A stretch of 64,000 bases of DNA from NCBI RefSeq assembly GCF_913055835.1, contig NZ_CAJXKQ010000003.1, positions 1 through 64,000 of the forward strand. Direction: 5' to 3'. The position numbers were made by a program, and so were the translations under genes. The notes beneath the pieces are model-generated. The model was not told where the DNA came from, searched no databases, and saw only the letters and a list, made by a program, of their open reading frames with translations. Positions 16,747 to 26,517 of the stretch are shown one piece after another (within the stretch, counting starts at the first letter, position 1; every line of letters begins with the position of its first letter). This DNA comes from an uncultured Marinobacter sp. (GTDB taxonomy: Bacteria; Pseudomonadota; Gammaproteobacteria; Pseudomonadales; Oleiphilaceae).

Positions 16747-18206
16747 TCCGGGTTCTATTTGCCACCAGCGAGGTTTATCCGCTGGTGAAGACCGGCGGTC
16801 TTGCCGACGTCTCCGCCAGTTTGCCGGAGGCACTCTGCCGCCTGGAATACGATGTCCAGATACTGCTGCCAGGCTACCCGGATGCCGTCAAAGCGGCTCG
16901 CAAGGCGGGTTCGCGCAGAAAGGCTCGTTTTCAGCTGGGTCAGTACAATGTCAGCCTCTGGCAGACCAGGCTACCAGGTACGGCAGTAACCCTTTGGCTG
17001 GTAGACTGCCCCCCGCTTTTCGACCGGCCCGGCAACCCCTATAGAAACGAAGAAGGCAAAGACTGGTGGGACAACGCCCACCGGTTTGAACTGTTCGGCA
17101 AGGTGGGCGCCATGATCGCCATGGGCGAAGCGGGTGTGAACTGGAGGCCCGATCTGGTGCACTGTAATGACTGGCAAACGGGGCTGATCCCCGTGTTTCT
17201 CGAGGCCTATCAAGACCGCCCGGGCACTGTGTATACCATTCACAACCTCGCCTATCAGGGTCTGTTTTCCCATGAGACATTCCGTGCCCTGGGCCTGCCT
17301 GATTCACTCTGGAGCCTTGAGCAACTGGAATTCTACGGCCAGCTCTCGTTCATCAAAGGCGGACTGGCATTCAGTGACCGGATTACCACCGTAAGCCCCA
17401 CCTATGCCCGGGAAATCCAGACTCCGGAATTCGGCAATGGCCTTGATGGACTACTCCGGCATCGGCAACACGCCCTGACTGGCATTCTCAACGGCATTGA
17501 TTCCCGGGTCTGGAACCCTGAGACGGATCCGGAGCTGGTCTTTCACTATGGACGTGATCACCTGAAGAACAAGGCCCAGTGCCAGGCCAGCCTGCAACAG
17601 GAACTTGGGCTGGAGGTAAATGGCAGACCCCTCATGGGCTTTATTGGCCGATTGGTGGAACAGAAAGGCGTGGACTGGTTAGTGTCCGTGATGCCCATGT
17701 TGCTGGAACAAGGCTGCCAGTTTGCAATTCTTGGCTCTGGTGAAGAGCGTTATGAGGAACCCCTTAAACAACTTGCCAGGCAATGGCCGGGGCAGATGTC
17801 CCTCACCCTGGGCTACAACGAGGGGCTCTCCCATCGAATCACGGCGGGCTGCGATCTGTTCCTGATGCCCTCAAGGTTCGAGCCCTGCGGGCTTAACCAG
17901 ATGTACAGCCTCCGCTACGGCACCATTCCGGTGGTGCACGGTGTGGGAGGACTCTCCGATACGGTACAGGACCCCCAGGATGTTGGAATCGACAAGGCCA
18001 ACGGCTTCAAATTTACCGGCGCCAGTGCCGAGGCCCTCCTTGCCTCCATCAACCGGGCGCTGCAGGTTTTCGAGAAACGCAAACAGTGGCGGAGGTTGCA
18101 GGAAAACGGCATGGGGATCGATTATTCCTGGAAACAGCGGGCTCGCACCTATGGCGAACTGTATCAGCGCATTCTCAAAGAACGTGATCAACAAAAGCTT
18201 GACTAG
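16743..18206 (+). CDS. glgA: Glycogen synthase (ADP-glucose type, GT5)
   Basis: 487 residues, typical for Glg[17 protein letters not shown] near the N-terminus binds ADP-glucose; [37 protein letters not shown] and [20 protein letters not shown] follow in the expected order. It elongates alpha-1,4-glucan chains from ADP-glucose. It overlaps glgB by 4 bp and is followed after 32 bp by the second glgP, so glgB-glgA-glgP is one operon. Confidence 0.95.
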   Translation: MIRVLFATSEVYPLVKTGGLADVSASLPEALCRLEYDVQILLPGYPDAVKAARKAGSRRKARFQLGQYNVSLWQTRLPGTAVTLWLVDCPPLFDRPGNPYRNEEGKDWWDNAHRFELFGKVGAMIAMGEAGVNWRPDLVHCNDWQTGLIPVFLEAYQDRPGTVYTIHNLAYQGLFSHETFRALGLPDSLWSLEQLEFYGQLSFIKGGLAFSDRITTVSPTYAREIQTPEFGNGLDGLLRHRQHALTGILNGIDSRVWNPETDPELVFHYGRDHLKNKAQCQASLQQELGLEVNGRPLMGFIGRLVEQKGVDWLVSVMPMLLEQGCQFAILGSGEERYEEPLKQLARQWPGQMSLTLGYNEGLSHRITAGCDLFLMPSRFEPCGLNQMYSLRYGTIPVVHGVGGLSDTVQDPQDVGIDKANGFKFTGASAEALLASINRALQVFEKRKQWRRLQENGMGIDYSWKQRARTYGELYQRILKERDQQKLD

Positions 18207-18238
18207 TGCGAGCGTTTGCCCGCCTGGAGGCAACCAAA

Positions 18239-20794
18239 ATGCATAAAGCAACTGAATTCCGACTTGAGGCCCACCCCCTGATTCCAGAGTCCCTGGAGCG
18301 GCTGGAAGAGCTCGCAAACGATCTGTTTTACAGCTGGGATCACGGGGTGCGCAGCCTGTTCGCGCGGATAGACCTTCGGCTCTGGCAAAAAGTAGAGCAC
18401 AACCCGAAGCTGTTCCTGCGACGTGTCGCCCAGGACCGGCTCGACGAAGCCTCGGAAGACCGGGCGTTTCTGGCCGAATATCGCCGGGTGCTGAGCAGCT
18501 ACGATGCCTATCTGGAGGCGGGCCCCGGCCCTGAGGTAACGGAGAAGCTCGACCCTGAGCAGGCCCTGGTTGCGTACTTTTGCGCTGAGTTCGGATTCCA
18601 CGAGAGTTTTCCGATCTATTCCGGAGGCCTGGGCATCCTGGCCGGCGATCACTGCAAGGCCGCCAGTGATCTCGCCTTGCCGTTTGTGGCTGTCGGGCTG
18701 TTGTACCAGCAGGGCTATTTTATTCAGAGCATTGACGCCCATGGCCAGCAGATTGCGCGCTATCAATCCCATTCCAGCGATGAACTGCCCATAACCCCAG
18801 TTGAACTCGACGGCCAGGTTTTGAAGGTATCCGTACCCTTCCCTGGTCGCGATGTGGTGGCTCGGGTCTGGGAGGCACGGGTGGGCCATATCCGGTTGTA
18901 CCTGCTGGACAGCAATACCGAGGAAAACAGTCCCGAGGACCAGAACCTAACGCTGCAGTTGTATGGTGGCGATGAATCCACGCGCATCAGCCAGGAAATG
19001 CTGCTTGGAATCGGTGGAACCCGGGTTCTGGAGGCGCTGAACCTCAAGCCGACCGTGTGGCACATCAACGAGGGGCATGCCGCGTTCCAGATCCTCGAAC
19101 GTTGCCGAAACACCATGATCAACTCGGAGCTTGGCTTTGAAGCAGCTCTGGAAGCCGTTGCCGGCGCAACGCTGTTTACCACCCACACACCCGTGCCTGC
19201 GGGCCACGACATTTTCCCCAGGGCACTGGTCCACCACGCCCTTGGTCGTTTTCTTGAAGAGGCTGGTCTGGATTTCGAGCAGGTGTTCGCCCTGGGCGCA
19301 AAGGATGGCGGTGACAGTTTCAATATGACCAGCCTGGGGCTGCGTGGCTCCCGCTACCACAACGGTGTCAGCCGTATTCACGGCGGCGTCGCTTCGCTGA
19401 TGGAGGGTGATATCTGGCCCCAGGTGCCTCCGGCAGAAAACCCCATCGGCTACATCACCAACGGTGTGCACGTGCCCACCTTCCTTGCGCCGGAATGGTC
19501 CAGCCTGTTTGATATTCAGGCCCCCACCTGGAAGAGCGAGCTGCGGAATCCGGATTTCTGGGAATTTATCGATCAGATCCCGGACTATCACTACTGGAGC
19601 GTACACAAGGCGCTGAAGCAGCAAATGGGCGAGTACATTGTCCGGCGTCTGAAACGCCAGCATAAACGCAATGGGACCGGCCACTCCGTAACTGACCGGA
19701 TGACCCGTCAGCTGATTTCCTCAGAAAAAGACACGCTGGTCATCGGCTTTGCCAGACGGTTTGCCACCTACAAGCGGGCGACGCTGATTTTTTCCGATCT
19801 GGAGCGGCTGGAACGCATTCTCACCAATCCGGACCGCCCCGTTGTGCTGGTTTTCGCCGGCAAGGCCCACCCGAAAGACAAACCCGGGCAACAGCTGATC
19901 AAGGTTATTCACGATCTGTCCATGCATCCTTCGCTGATGGGGCATCTGATCCTGCTGGAAGACTACGATCAGGCCATGGCCCGCCGGTTACTGAGTGGCG
20001 TGGATGTCTGGCTGAATACGCCCGAATACCCCAAGGAAGCCAGCGGTACCTCCGGTGAAAAAGCTGCCCTAAACGGCGCCCTGAATCTCAGTGTGCTTGA
20101 TGGCTGGTGGGGGGAAGGCTACGACGGCAAGAACGGCTGGGGCATCCCGCCCAGGGATACCGAGCTGGACCCGGAGTTCCGGAACGAAGAAGAAGCCAGG
20201 GACCTTATCGACCTGATCGAGTTTGAGGTGGTGCCTCTTTACTATGACCGCGCCTCCCAGGGGTTTTCCAAGGGCTGGGTCAAGCGCTCCAAGGCGTCAA
20301 TGAAATCCATAACCCCCCGGTTCAACGCCCAGCGGATGGTGATGGATTACGTGAATAATTATTATCATCCCGCCTCCAGTCAGGGCGCGCTTCTGATGGC
20401 CGACGGAGGCCGGGTCGCAACCGGTCTGGCAGACTGGAAAGCCAGGGTTCGACAGGCCTGGCCCGGTGTGGAACTATCGGTGGTCGGCTGCGTTAAATCC
20501 TCGTGTCCCCACGATGGGGCTGTGGAGCTTCGTGTTGAGGCGGCGCTCAATGGCCTGTCCGCAGAGGATGTTCGGGTGGAATGCCTGGTCAGCCCGGAGT
20601 GCACCGGAACTAACGGCAGCCCAGGCCCTGACAGTTTCTTGCTGGAGAAAGAGAGTGAAGCCGAGGGCCGAACCGTATTTTCCACCCAGGTTCAGCCGCC
20701 CTATCCTGGCTTACAGACCCTCAGGCTTCGGATGTATCCGTATCATGAATCCCTGACCCATCCGCTGGAAATGGGCGCCATGCTCTGGGTGTGA
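18239..20794 (+). CDS. glgP: Alpha-glucan phosphorylase (GT35), second copy
   Basis: 851 residues from the ATG at 18239. I prefer this start because GGAGG lies 8-13 bp upstream; an in-frame GTG at 18206 touches the glgA stop but would add eleven unconserved residues. Motifs: FPIYSGGLGILAGDHCKAAS, HINEGHAAFQILERC, RRFATYKRATLI and SGTSGEKAALNGALNLS, keeping the lysine for pyridoxal phosphate but with Glu before it where the first copy has Met. It belongs to the same subfamily as the copy at 7092-9626, yet sits with the synthesis genes, so the cell places one phosphorylase in each arm. Different regulation or chain-length preference is inference. Confidence 0.92.
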   Translation: MHKATEFRLEAHPLIPESLERLEELANDLFYSWDHGVRSLFARIDLRLWQKVEHNPKLFLRRVAQDRLDEASEDRAFLAEYRRVLSSYDAYLEAGPGPEVTEKLDPEQALVAYFCAEFGFHESFPIYSGGLGILAGDHCKAASDLALPFVAVGLLYQQGYFIQSIDAHGQQIARYQSHSSDELPITPVELDGQVLKVSVPFPGRDVVARVWEARVGHIRLYLLDSNTEENSPEDQNLTLQLYGGDESTRISQEMLLGIGGTRVLEALNLKPTVWHINEGHAAFQILERCRNTMINSELGFEAALEAVAGATLFTTHTPVPAGHDIFPRALVHHALGRFLEEAGLDFEQVFALGAKDGGDSFNMTSLGLRGSRYHNGVSRIHGGVASLMEGDIWPQVPPAENPIGYITNGVHVPTFLAPEWSSLFDIQAPTWKSELRNPDFWEFIDQIPDYHYWSVHKALKQQMGEYIVRRLKRQHKRNGTGHSVTDRMTRQLISSEKDTLVIGFARRFATYKRATLIFSDLERLERILTNPDRPVVLVFAGKAHPKDKPGQQLIKVIHDLSMHPSLMGHLILLEDYDQAMARRLLSGVDVWLNTPEYPKEASGTSGEKAALNGALNLSVLDGWWGEGYDGKNGWGIPPRDTELDPEFRNEEEARDLIDLIEFEVVPLYYDRASQGFSKGWVKRSKASMKSITPRFNAQRMVMDYVNNYYHPASSQGALLMADGGRVATGLADWKARVRQAWPGVELSVVGCVKSSCPHDGAVELRVEAALNGLSAEDVRVECLVSPECTGTNGSPGPDSFLLEKESEAEGRTVFSTQVQPPYPGLQTLRLRMYPYHESLTHPLEMGAMLWV

Positions 20795-20814
20795 CCCCGG
20801 GCATGGCTGAACCT

Positions 20815-21474
20815 TTAAAGCAGGTGGCGGCGAATAAAACGACCGATGTCCTGTATTTCCTCAAGGCACACACTGTGCTCCATGGGATAGGTCTGGTACG
20901 CGGGGTCGTAGCCCATTTCTCTCAGGGTTTCGACACTGCGCACACCCAGGGATTCCGGCACCATCGGATCGAAGGTTCCGTGATAGACATTGATTGGCAC
21001 ATCGGCATTAGCCTCCGAGCGCTGGACCGTCTTGGCCGTGGCAAAGTAGGTTGAAAGCGCCAGAATGCCGGCAAAGCGCTCCGGAAAGCTGAGCCCCAGT
21101 TCATAGGCTACTGCCCCGCCCTGGGAGAATCCGGCGATGATGATCCGGTTTGCCGGAACGCCCTTCTCTTTTTCACGCTCCACCAATCTGGCGACGGCAT
21201 CGGCAGAGGCCCGCAATTGTTCGGTATCCACCACCCTGTCAATATCCATGGCCTTGATGTCGTACCAGGCCGGCATGGACATCCCGCCATTGATGGTGAC
21301 TGGCAGGTTGGGCGCGTGGGGAAAGATGAACCTTATGGCGGCGTCTTCCGGCAGCCCCAGTTCCGGCACCACCGGTTCGAAGTCGTGGCCGCTGGCACCC
21401 AGACCATGAAGCCAGATGACGGCAGCGGTCGGGTTTTCTCCGGTTTCAATCTCGATGTACTTAAGATCCTGCAC
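20815..21474 (-). CDS. Alpha/beta hydrolase, phospholipase/carboxylesterase family
   Basis: 219 residues. Motifs of the acyl-protein-thioesterase-like esterase family are clear: VIWLHGLGASGHDFEPVV (oxyanion hole), FPHAPNLPVTINGG, IAGFSQGGAVAYELG (nucleophile serine in GFSQGG) and a late YPMEHSVCLEE with the catalytic histidine. Cytoplasmic, no signal peptide. It hydrolyses short-chain esters or thioesters; the physiological substrate is unknown. Convergent with glgP. Confidence 0.88.
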   Translation of the reverse strand: MQDLKYIEIETGENPTAAVIWLHGLGASGHDFEPVVPELGLPEDAAIRFIFPHAPNLPVTINGGMSMPAWYDIKAMDIDRVVDTEQLRASADAVARLVEREKEKGVPANRIIIAGFSQGGAVAYELGLSFPERFAGILALSTYFATAKTVQRSEANADVPINVYHGTFDPMVPESLGVRSVETLREMGYDPAYQTYPMEHSVCLEEIQDIGRFIRRHLL

Positions 21475-21507
21475 GGTTTACCTCTTGTCTGAAGTTTGAA
21501 GGCCGGC

Positions 21508-22734
21508 TTATTCGGAATGGCCGGATTTCGCGGCATTTGCTTCGAGTGCGGTGACCACCGGATTGGCATACATATCCAGCAGATAGGGCCTAATGGCCGG
21601 ATCACAGGCCTCCAGGCGCCGCTCCATCTCCGCCTCCGCAGCTTCCATCTCTGCAGGTGACCAGGTTTCGGCAGTGACCACCGAATCACTGACCGTATCG
21701 GGTGTGTCATGGGACTGGGGATGAAGGCCGCGTTGCTGGTAAGCCACCAGGTTGGACGCATGCAGGTGATAGTTCGCATGCATCTCGCGGTCTATACGGG
21801 TTGCCAGATCTTTCGGGTTGTCCGGTGATTCATGAATGGGCGCACCAAAGTGCACGTGCACGTGCCCCTTGAAACCAGTCAGTCCCTTCATGATCTGCTC
21901 GGTGTCCTCGCCCTCACGCTTGATGTATTTGCCGGTTCTGGCCCGGGTTTCCAGTTCCTGGGCTTTGTCGGCATCGCAGGGGTCGTACTCATAGGCGATG
22001 GAAACCGGCACGATATGCAGCCGGCTCATGGCCTCGCCAAAACTGAGCCCACTTTTCTTGCGGCTCATGTAAAACATCTTGATGATGGCCGGATCGGTGA
22101 AATCAAGGCCGTCCTTCGCCCGGCCCTCCCGCTGGGCGATCCAGATGCTGTGATTGGTATCGATGCTGTGGTTGATGAAGCCGGAGAGTGTGATGTAAGC
22201 ATCGCGCATCTCCCGGGGGCTGGTCATGCTACGGCGAACCACAAAACTCTTGTTAAGCCGCATCATTTCCGCAAACACCCGGTTAGCCAGGAGGTTGTCA
22301 CCGATCGCAATCCGGGTGGTGTGAAAACCGTTCTGAAACAGCAAGTAATTCACGACCATGGGGTCGAAAACTATGTCCCGATGGTTTGAGATAAACAGAT
22401 AGGCGCCATGTTTATCGAGGTTATCCAGGCCGCTGGTCGTGACTCGTGTGGTCGTGCTATCAACCAGCTCGCCCACGTAACCGGAAAGTCCCGCCTGCAG
22501 ATCGTCAACCCGGGTGTAGTGGCCAAAATGGCTGCTGAGCCAGCGACGGGTAAATACACGCAACATGGCCGGCGCCCAGCGAGCCAGAGTCGGAGACTTG
22601 AATCGACCGACCATATCCAGAAATTCCTGATCGTTGACCAGGCGGTTAATAGCAGCGCCGGTTTCTTCGTCCGAATACGGACGGATGGCATCAAATTCCT
22701 GCATGGAAGCCCTGTTATTATCTGTGTCTGTCAC
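21508..22734 (-). CDS. PlsC-type glycerolipid acyltransferase
   Basis: 408 residues. A PlsC domain is marked by FISNHRDIVFDPMVVNYLL (HxxxxD) and WIAQREGRAKDG, corresponding to the glycerol-phosphate-binding EGxR block. The regions on both sides are longer than in the 240-residue PlsC, resembling the GPAT-like family of hydrocarbon-degrading gammaproteobacteria. It probably acylates lysophosphatidate or another lipid acceptor at the inner membrane. Divergent from recQ. Confidence 0.8.
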   Translation of the reverse strand: MTDTDNNRASMQEFDAIRPYSDEETGAAINRLVNDQEFLDMVGRFKSPTLARWAPAMLRVFTRRWLSSHFGHYTRVDDLQAGLSGYVGELVDSTTTRVTTSGLDNLDKHGAYLFISNHRDIVFDPMVVNYLLFQNGFHTTRIAIGDNLLANRVFAEMMRLNKSFVVRRSMTSPREMRDAYITLSGFINHSIDTNHSIWIAQREGRAKDGLDFTDPAIIKMFYMSRKKSGLSFGEAMSRLHIVPVSIAYEYDPCDADKAQELETRARTGKYIKREGEDTEQIMKGLTGFKGHVHVHFGAPIHESPDNPKDLATRIDREMHANYHLHASNLVAYQQRGLHPQSHDTPDTVSDSVVTAETWSPAEMEAAEAEMERRLEACDPAIRPYLLDMYANPVVTALEANAAKSGHSE

Positions 22735-22840
22735 AATATGGCGTGAAACGGTGGTTTAAAAACGCGGTATTGTAGCGTTTCTTCCACTACTTTGCCTCCA
22801 TCCGGCAAACGGGTTTGCTGGTCAATGCTCCGGGTTAATC

Positions 22841-22849
22841 TGGTATCAT
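22841..22849 (+). promoter_or_regulatory. Possible extended -10 element upstream of recQ
   Basis: TGGTATCAT fits an extended -10 (TGnTATnnT) about 73 bp before the recQ ATG. No good -35 is present 17 bp upstream, which extended -10 promoters can tolerate. Weak, position-based call. Confidence 0.25.
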
Positions 22850-22921
22850 TGGCCACCGCGCCGACACCGGCATTTCACCCGTCTTAATACAGCGGCTCCA
22901 GGCCCAGAAACCGGTTACCCT

Positions 22922-24790
22922 ATGTATCTTGATCAGGATTTCGAACAGCTTTCCACCGAGCGCCCCACCACCTCGGGACGGGATCCGGAACAGGTGCTGC
23001 ACGAAGTTTTCGGTTATGAAGCGTTCCGGCCGCTGCAGGGTGACATCATCCGGGAAGTCTCGGAAGGACGGGACGCTCTGGTACTGATGCCCACGGGCGG
23101 CGGCAAATCCCTCTGCTATCAGGTACCGGCACTGGTGCGCTCCGGTACGGCGATTGTAATTTCGCCCCTGATTGCCCTGATGCAGGATCAGGTCGCCGCG
23201 CTGAAAGAGCTCGGTGTGCGAGCTGCATTCCTGAACTCCACCATGGATTTCGAGCAGGCCCGAGCCACCGAATATGCGCTGATGACCGGTGAGCTTGATC
23301 TGCTTTACTGTGCGCCGGAACGGCTGATACAGCCACGTACCATCGAACTGCTCCACGATGCCTCCATCTCGCTGTTCGCCATTGACGAGGCCCACTGCGT
23401 GTCCCAGTGGGGGCACGACTTCCGGTCCGATTACCTCCAGCTGAGCATGCTGGCCGAGCAGTTCCCCGGCGTCCCGCGCATTGCGCTGACGGCAACCGCC
23501 GATGAGCGCACCCGAAAAGAGATCGCGGAACGTCTTTCTTTGACCGAGGCACGTCACTTCGTCAGTGGCTTCGATCGCCCGAACATTCAGTATCGTATTG
23601 CACCAAAGACAAACGCAAACAAGCAGTTACTGGACTTTATTAAAGCCGAGCATGACGGTGATTGCGGCATCGTATACTGCCTGTCCCGTAACAAGGTGGA
23701 TGCCACCGCGAAAACCCTGGCCCAGAAAGGCTATACCGCTCTGCCCTATCATGCCGGACTGTCGTCAGAGCAACGCGCCCTTCACCAGGAACGTTTCCTG
23801 CGGGAAGACGGGGTGATTATCGTCGCCACCATCGCCTTCGGTATGGGTATTGATAAACCCGACGTGCGCTTTGTGGCTCACCTGGACCTGCCCAAGAGCC
23901 TTGAAGCCTACTACCAGGAAACCGGCCGTGCCGGACGGGACGGTAAGCCGTCTACCGCCTGGATGGTGTATGGCCTGCAGGATGTGATCAAACTGCGGCA
24001 AATGCTGGAGAGTTCCCAGGGCAACGACCACTTCAAGAGGGTGGAACGCCAGAAGCTCGACGCCATGCTGGGTCTGTGCGAGGTAACAAGTTGCCGTCGC
24101 CAGGTGTTGCTGCGTTATTTCGGGGACCAGCTCGAGCAACCCTGTGGTAATTGCGATACCTGCCTCAATCCGCCCGAGACCTGGGATGGAACCGTGGCCG
24201 TGCAGAAAGCCCTGTCCTGTGTATTCCGCACTGGCCAGCGTTTCGGCGTAACCTACCTGATTGATGTGCTTCGGGGCTCGGAAAACGAACGGATTCTGCA
24301 GTCCGGCCACCATCAGGTTTCCACCTACGGCATTGGCACCGAGCTTAGCGCCAACGAATGGAAATCCGTGTTCCGGCAACTGGTCGCCAACGGTTATCTC
24401 CGTGCTGATCCGGAGGGTTATGGCGCACTCCAGCTAACGGAGCAATGCCGCCCCCTGTTGCAGGGTCGGCAGACCATCGAGCTGCGCAAGGACCCGGTGG
24501 TCAAGAAGACCGCAGGCCGGGCCTCTGGTGGCCGATCCAGCAGCCCCGTGAAGGACCAGATTACCGACCAGGCCGGCTGGGACGCCCTGCGAGCCTGCCG
24601 CAAGGAATTGGCCGACAAACAGGGCGTGCCTCCCTACGTCATTTTTCACGACACGACCCTGTTCGGAATGCTTGAGCGCAAGCCGCGAACGCTGGATGAG
24701 CTGGCCGAGGTCAGCGGCGTGGGTGCTGCCAAACTCGAGAAGTACGGCGAGATATTCCTGGAGACCATTGCCGGCCTTGATCCCGCCTGA
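22922..24790 (+). CDS. recQ: ATP-dependent DNA helicase RecQ
   Basis: 622 residues, the usual RecQ length. Domains in order: DEAH helicase with [26 protein letters not shown] (Walker A) and [15 protein letters not shown]; second RecA domain with [13 protein letters not shown]-type motif and [12 protein letters not shown]; zinc site with CEVTSCRRQ and CGNCDTC; winged helix; HRDC domain at the C-terminus ([19 protein letters not shown]). It unwinds DNA 3' to 5' in recombinational repair. No LexA box was noticed upstream. Confidence 0.96.
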   Translation: MYLDQDFEQLSTERPTTSGRDPEQVLHEVFGYEAFRPLQGDIIREVSEGRDALVLMPTGGGKSLCYQVPALVRSGTAIVISPLIALMQDQVAALKELGVRAAFLNSTMDFEQARATEYALMTGELDLLYCAPERLIQPRTIELLHDASISLFAIDEAHCVSQWGHDFRSDYLQLSMLAEQFPGVPRIALTATADERTRKEIAERLSLTEARHFVSGFDRPNIQYRIAPKTNANKQLLDFIKAEHDGDCGIVYCLSRNKVDATAKTLAQKGYTALPYHAGLSSEQRALHQERFLREDGVIIVATIAFGMGIDKPDVRFVAHLDLPKSLEAYYQETGRAGRDGKPSTAWMVYGLQDVIKLRQMLESSQGNDHFKRVERQKLDAMLGLCEVTSCRRQVLLRYFGDQLEQPCGNCDTCLNPPETWDGTVAVQKALSCVFRTGQRFGVTYLIDVLRGSENERILQSGHHQVSTYGIGTELSANEWKSVFRQLVANGYLRADPEGYGALQLTEQCRPLLQGRQTIELRKDPVVKKTAGRASGGRSSSPVKDQITDQAGWDALRACRKELADKQGVPPYVIFHDTTLFGMLERKPRTLDELAEVSGVGAAKLEKYGEIFLETIAGLDPA

Positions 24791-24793
24791 TCC

Positions 24794-25348
24794 TCAGGCC
24801 TCCGCTTTAAAGCCCTTCTTGCGCACCCGGTAATGGGCAATGGAGGTAGCCACATGGTTGCCCTCCTCATCCCTGAGTGTCCCTTCCAGGGTGAATTTGG
24901 CCCGGCCGGTTTCATCAGCGTCGGCAAGAATGCCCGCCACGGTTTCCGGCGGCAGCGTGAAATCCACGGTCACATCGCTGTTGGCCGGCTGCAGGAACTG
25001 CAGGGTCATTTCCTTGAGGATTGGCGTGTAAGCGGGGCCCAGGTCGAACAGGGTCAGGACGCCGCCCGGGATTTCAGCCACGAGAAAATACGCACCCGCG
25101 TAAAGACTTCCGAAGTGGTTCTTGTTCCCCTTCAGCCGGATTTTCGCCCGCACATAGCCAGGTCTCACTTCCTCAACACTGAAGTTGTTCCTCGGGGCAA
25201 AAGGGATGGACAAGCCAATGATCTTGTTCACCGCCGCATAACCACCGGTTTTCTTCAGCCAGGCCAGCGGGCTGGCCAATGTGGCCTTCGGGTCTGTGCT
25301 GGCCACCCATTGACCGGTAGCACCGATGAGATTGTCGATAATTGCCAT
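24794..25348 (-). CDS. DUF4442 hotdog-fold protein
   Basis: 184 residues. SLYAGAYFLVAEIPGG and PILKEMTLQFLQPANSDV fit the DUF4442 family, related to PaaI/YiiD-type hotdog thioesterases; a late HYRVRKKG strand closes the fold. Acyl-CoA thioesterase activity is plausible but unproven. Convergent with recQ, 3 bp away. Not linked to an obvious pathway here. Confidence 0.75.
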   Translation of the reverse strand: MAIIDNLIGATGQWVASTDPKATLASPLAWLKKTGGYAAVNKIIGLSIPFAPRNNFSVEEVRPGYVRAKIRLKGNKNHFGSLYAGAYFLVAEIPGGVLTLFDLGPAYTPILKEMTLQFLQPANSDVTVDFTLPPETVAGILADADETGRAKFTLEGTLRDEEGNHVATSIAHYRVRKKGFKAEA

Positions 25349-25536
25349 TATATCGCTCCGTTTTTTGGTCGAAGCCGATGATTACAACGGGCTCCGGCAG
25401 CCGCAAGAATCTTTTACAATTTTTTTGGACATTGTCCGGTTTATTTTTGAATTTGTGTTCTAAAGTGAGGGTTGCCCGTTTGAATCACGATTGCTAACCG
25501 GGCCAGCTTTTCCAGGATTAAGAAAGGATTTCTGAT

Positions 25537-26508
25537 TTGGAATGTTATCTGCCCGCTTTCGTGGCCTTCACCCGGTTCCGAAGACTGTTTCTGTGGCTGC
25601 CCGTGCTGGTTCTATGTCTTGCCGCAGCCTTCCTGCCAGCGCTTCCAGCCTTCGCGGCCGCAACGTCACCGACAGGCTCGCCGGAAGCGACCAGTCGAGA
25701 CTATCTGCTCTGGTACCGGAACTACGACAGCCCGGCTATCCGCGCGCTTGTCGAGCTTGCCTTGAAGAAAACCCCGGAATACGGCGGCTTCCGGATTATT
25801 CGAAGTGAGGAGCTAAGCCAGGGTCGGGTGCTTCGGGAACTGGCAGATGGCCAATCCCGCCTGGTTGATATTGCCAATGTAGCCACTTCGGCCGAGCGGG
25901 AAGAGTTTCTGACAGCAATTCCTTTCCCGGTTGATGGCGGCCTTCTGGGCTTTCGGGTCTGCGTGGTTTTACCGGAATCGTTACCGAAATTCGAAGGCAT
26001 CAAGAATCTCGATGACCTCCGAGCCAGTCAGATCTGGATCGGTCAGGGCTCACACTGGCCGGACACGCCCGTGCTGGAGGCAAATGGTATTCCGGTAGTT
26101 ACCCACTCCCGATACGAGATACTGTTCGGGATGCTCCGGAACGAACGCTTTGACTGTTTCGCCCGCGGTGTCAGTGAAGTCCTGTACGACCTGGAAATGG
26201 AGCAGGATCCGAACCTGGTGATCGAACCCAACCTGTTGATCGCCTACCCCATGCCTTCCTATCTGTTTGTCGGCCCCCACGATCAGGAGACCGCACATCG
26301 GCTGCAACTGGGCATTGAGCGTGCCATTCACGACGGGAGTTTCAGCAACTTCCTGAGGGCCTACTACGCCCGCGCCGTCAAGGATCTGAACCTGAATACG
26401 CGCACGGTGATCACGCTGGAAAATCCGTTTCTCAGCGAGGAATCGCGCTACGTAGGGCGCAGCACGCTGGAGAACCTGCGCCGACGCCTCGATCTTCTGA
26501 GCCGCTAG
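25537..26508 (+). CDS. Periplasmic solute-binding-like protein (orphan)
   Basis: 323 residues from a TTG start at 25537, with AAAGGA upstream. The signal sequence is long (FLWLPVLVLCLAAAFLPALPAFAAA). The mature part, with RALVELALKKTPEY, FRVCVVLP, NLDDLRASQIWIGQGSHWP and YEILFGMLRNERFDCFARG, looks like a family 3 type II binding fold with weak conservation. It has no transporter genes beside it but lies convergent to a chemoreceptor gene. Ligand unknown; it might be a sensor component rather than a transport subunit. Confidence 0.6.
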   Translation: MECYLPAFVAFTRFRRLFLWLPVLVLCLAAAFLPALPAFAAATSPTGSPEATSRDYLLWYRNYDSPAIRALVELALKKTPEYGGFRIIRSEELSQGRVLRELADGQSRLVDIANVATSAEREEFLTAIPFPVDGGLLGFRVCVVLPESLPKFEGIKNLDDLRASQIWIGQGSHWPDTPVLEANGIPVVTHSRYEILFGMLRNERFDCFARGVSEVLYDLEMEQDPNLVIEPNLLIAYPMPSYLFVGPHDQETAHRLQLGIERAIHDGSFSNFLRAYYARAVKDLNLNTRTVITLENPFLSEESRYVGRSTLENLRRRLDLLSR

Positions 26509-26517
26509 TCCGGTCCA

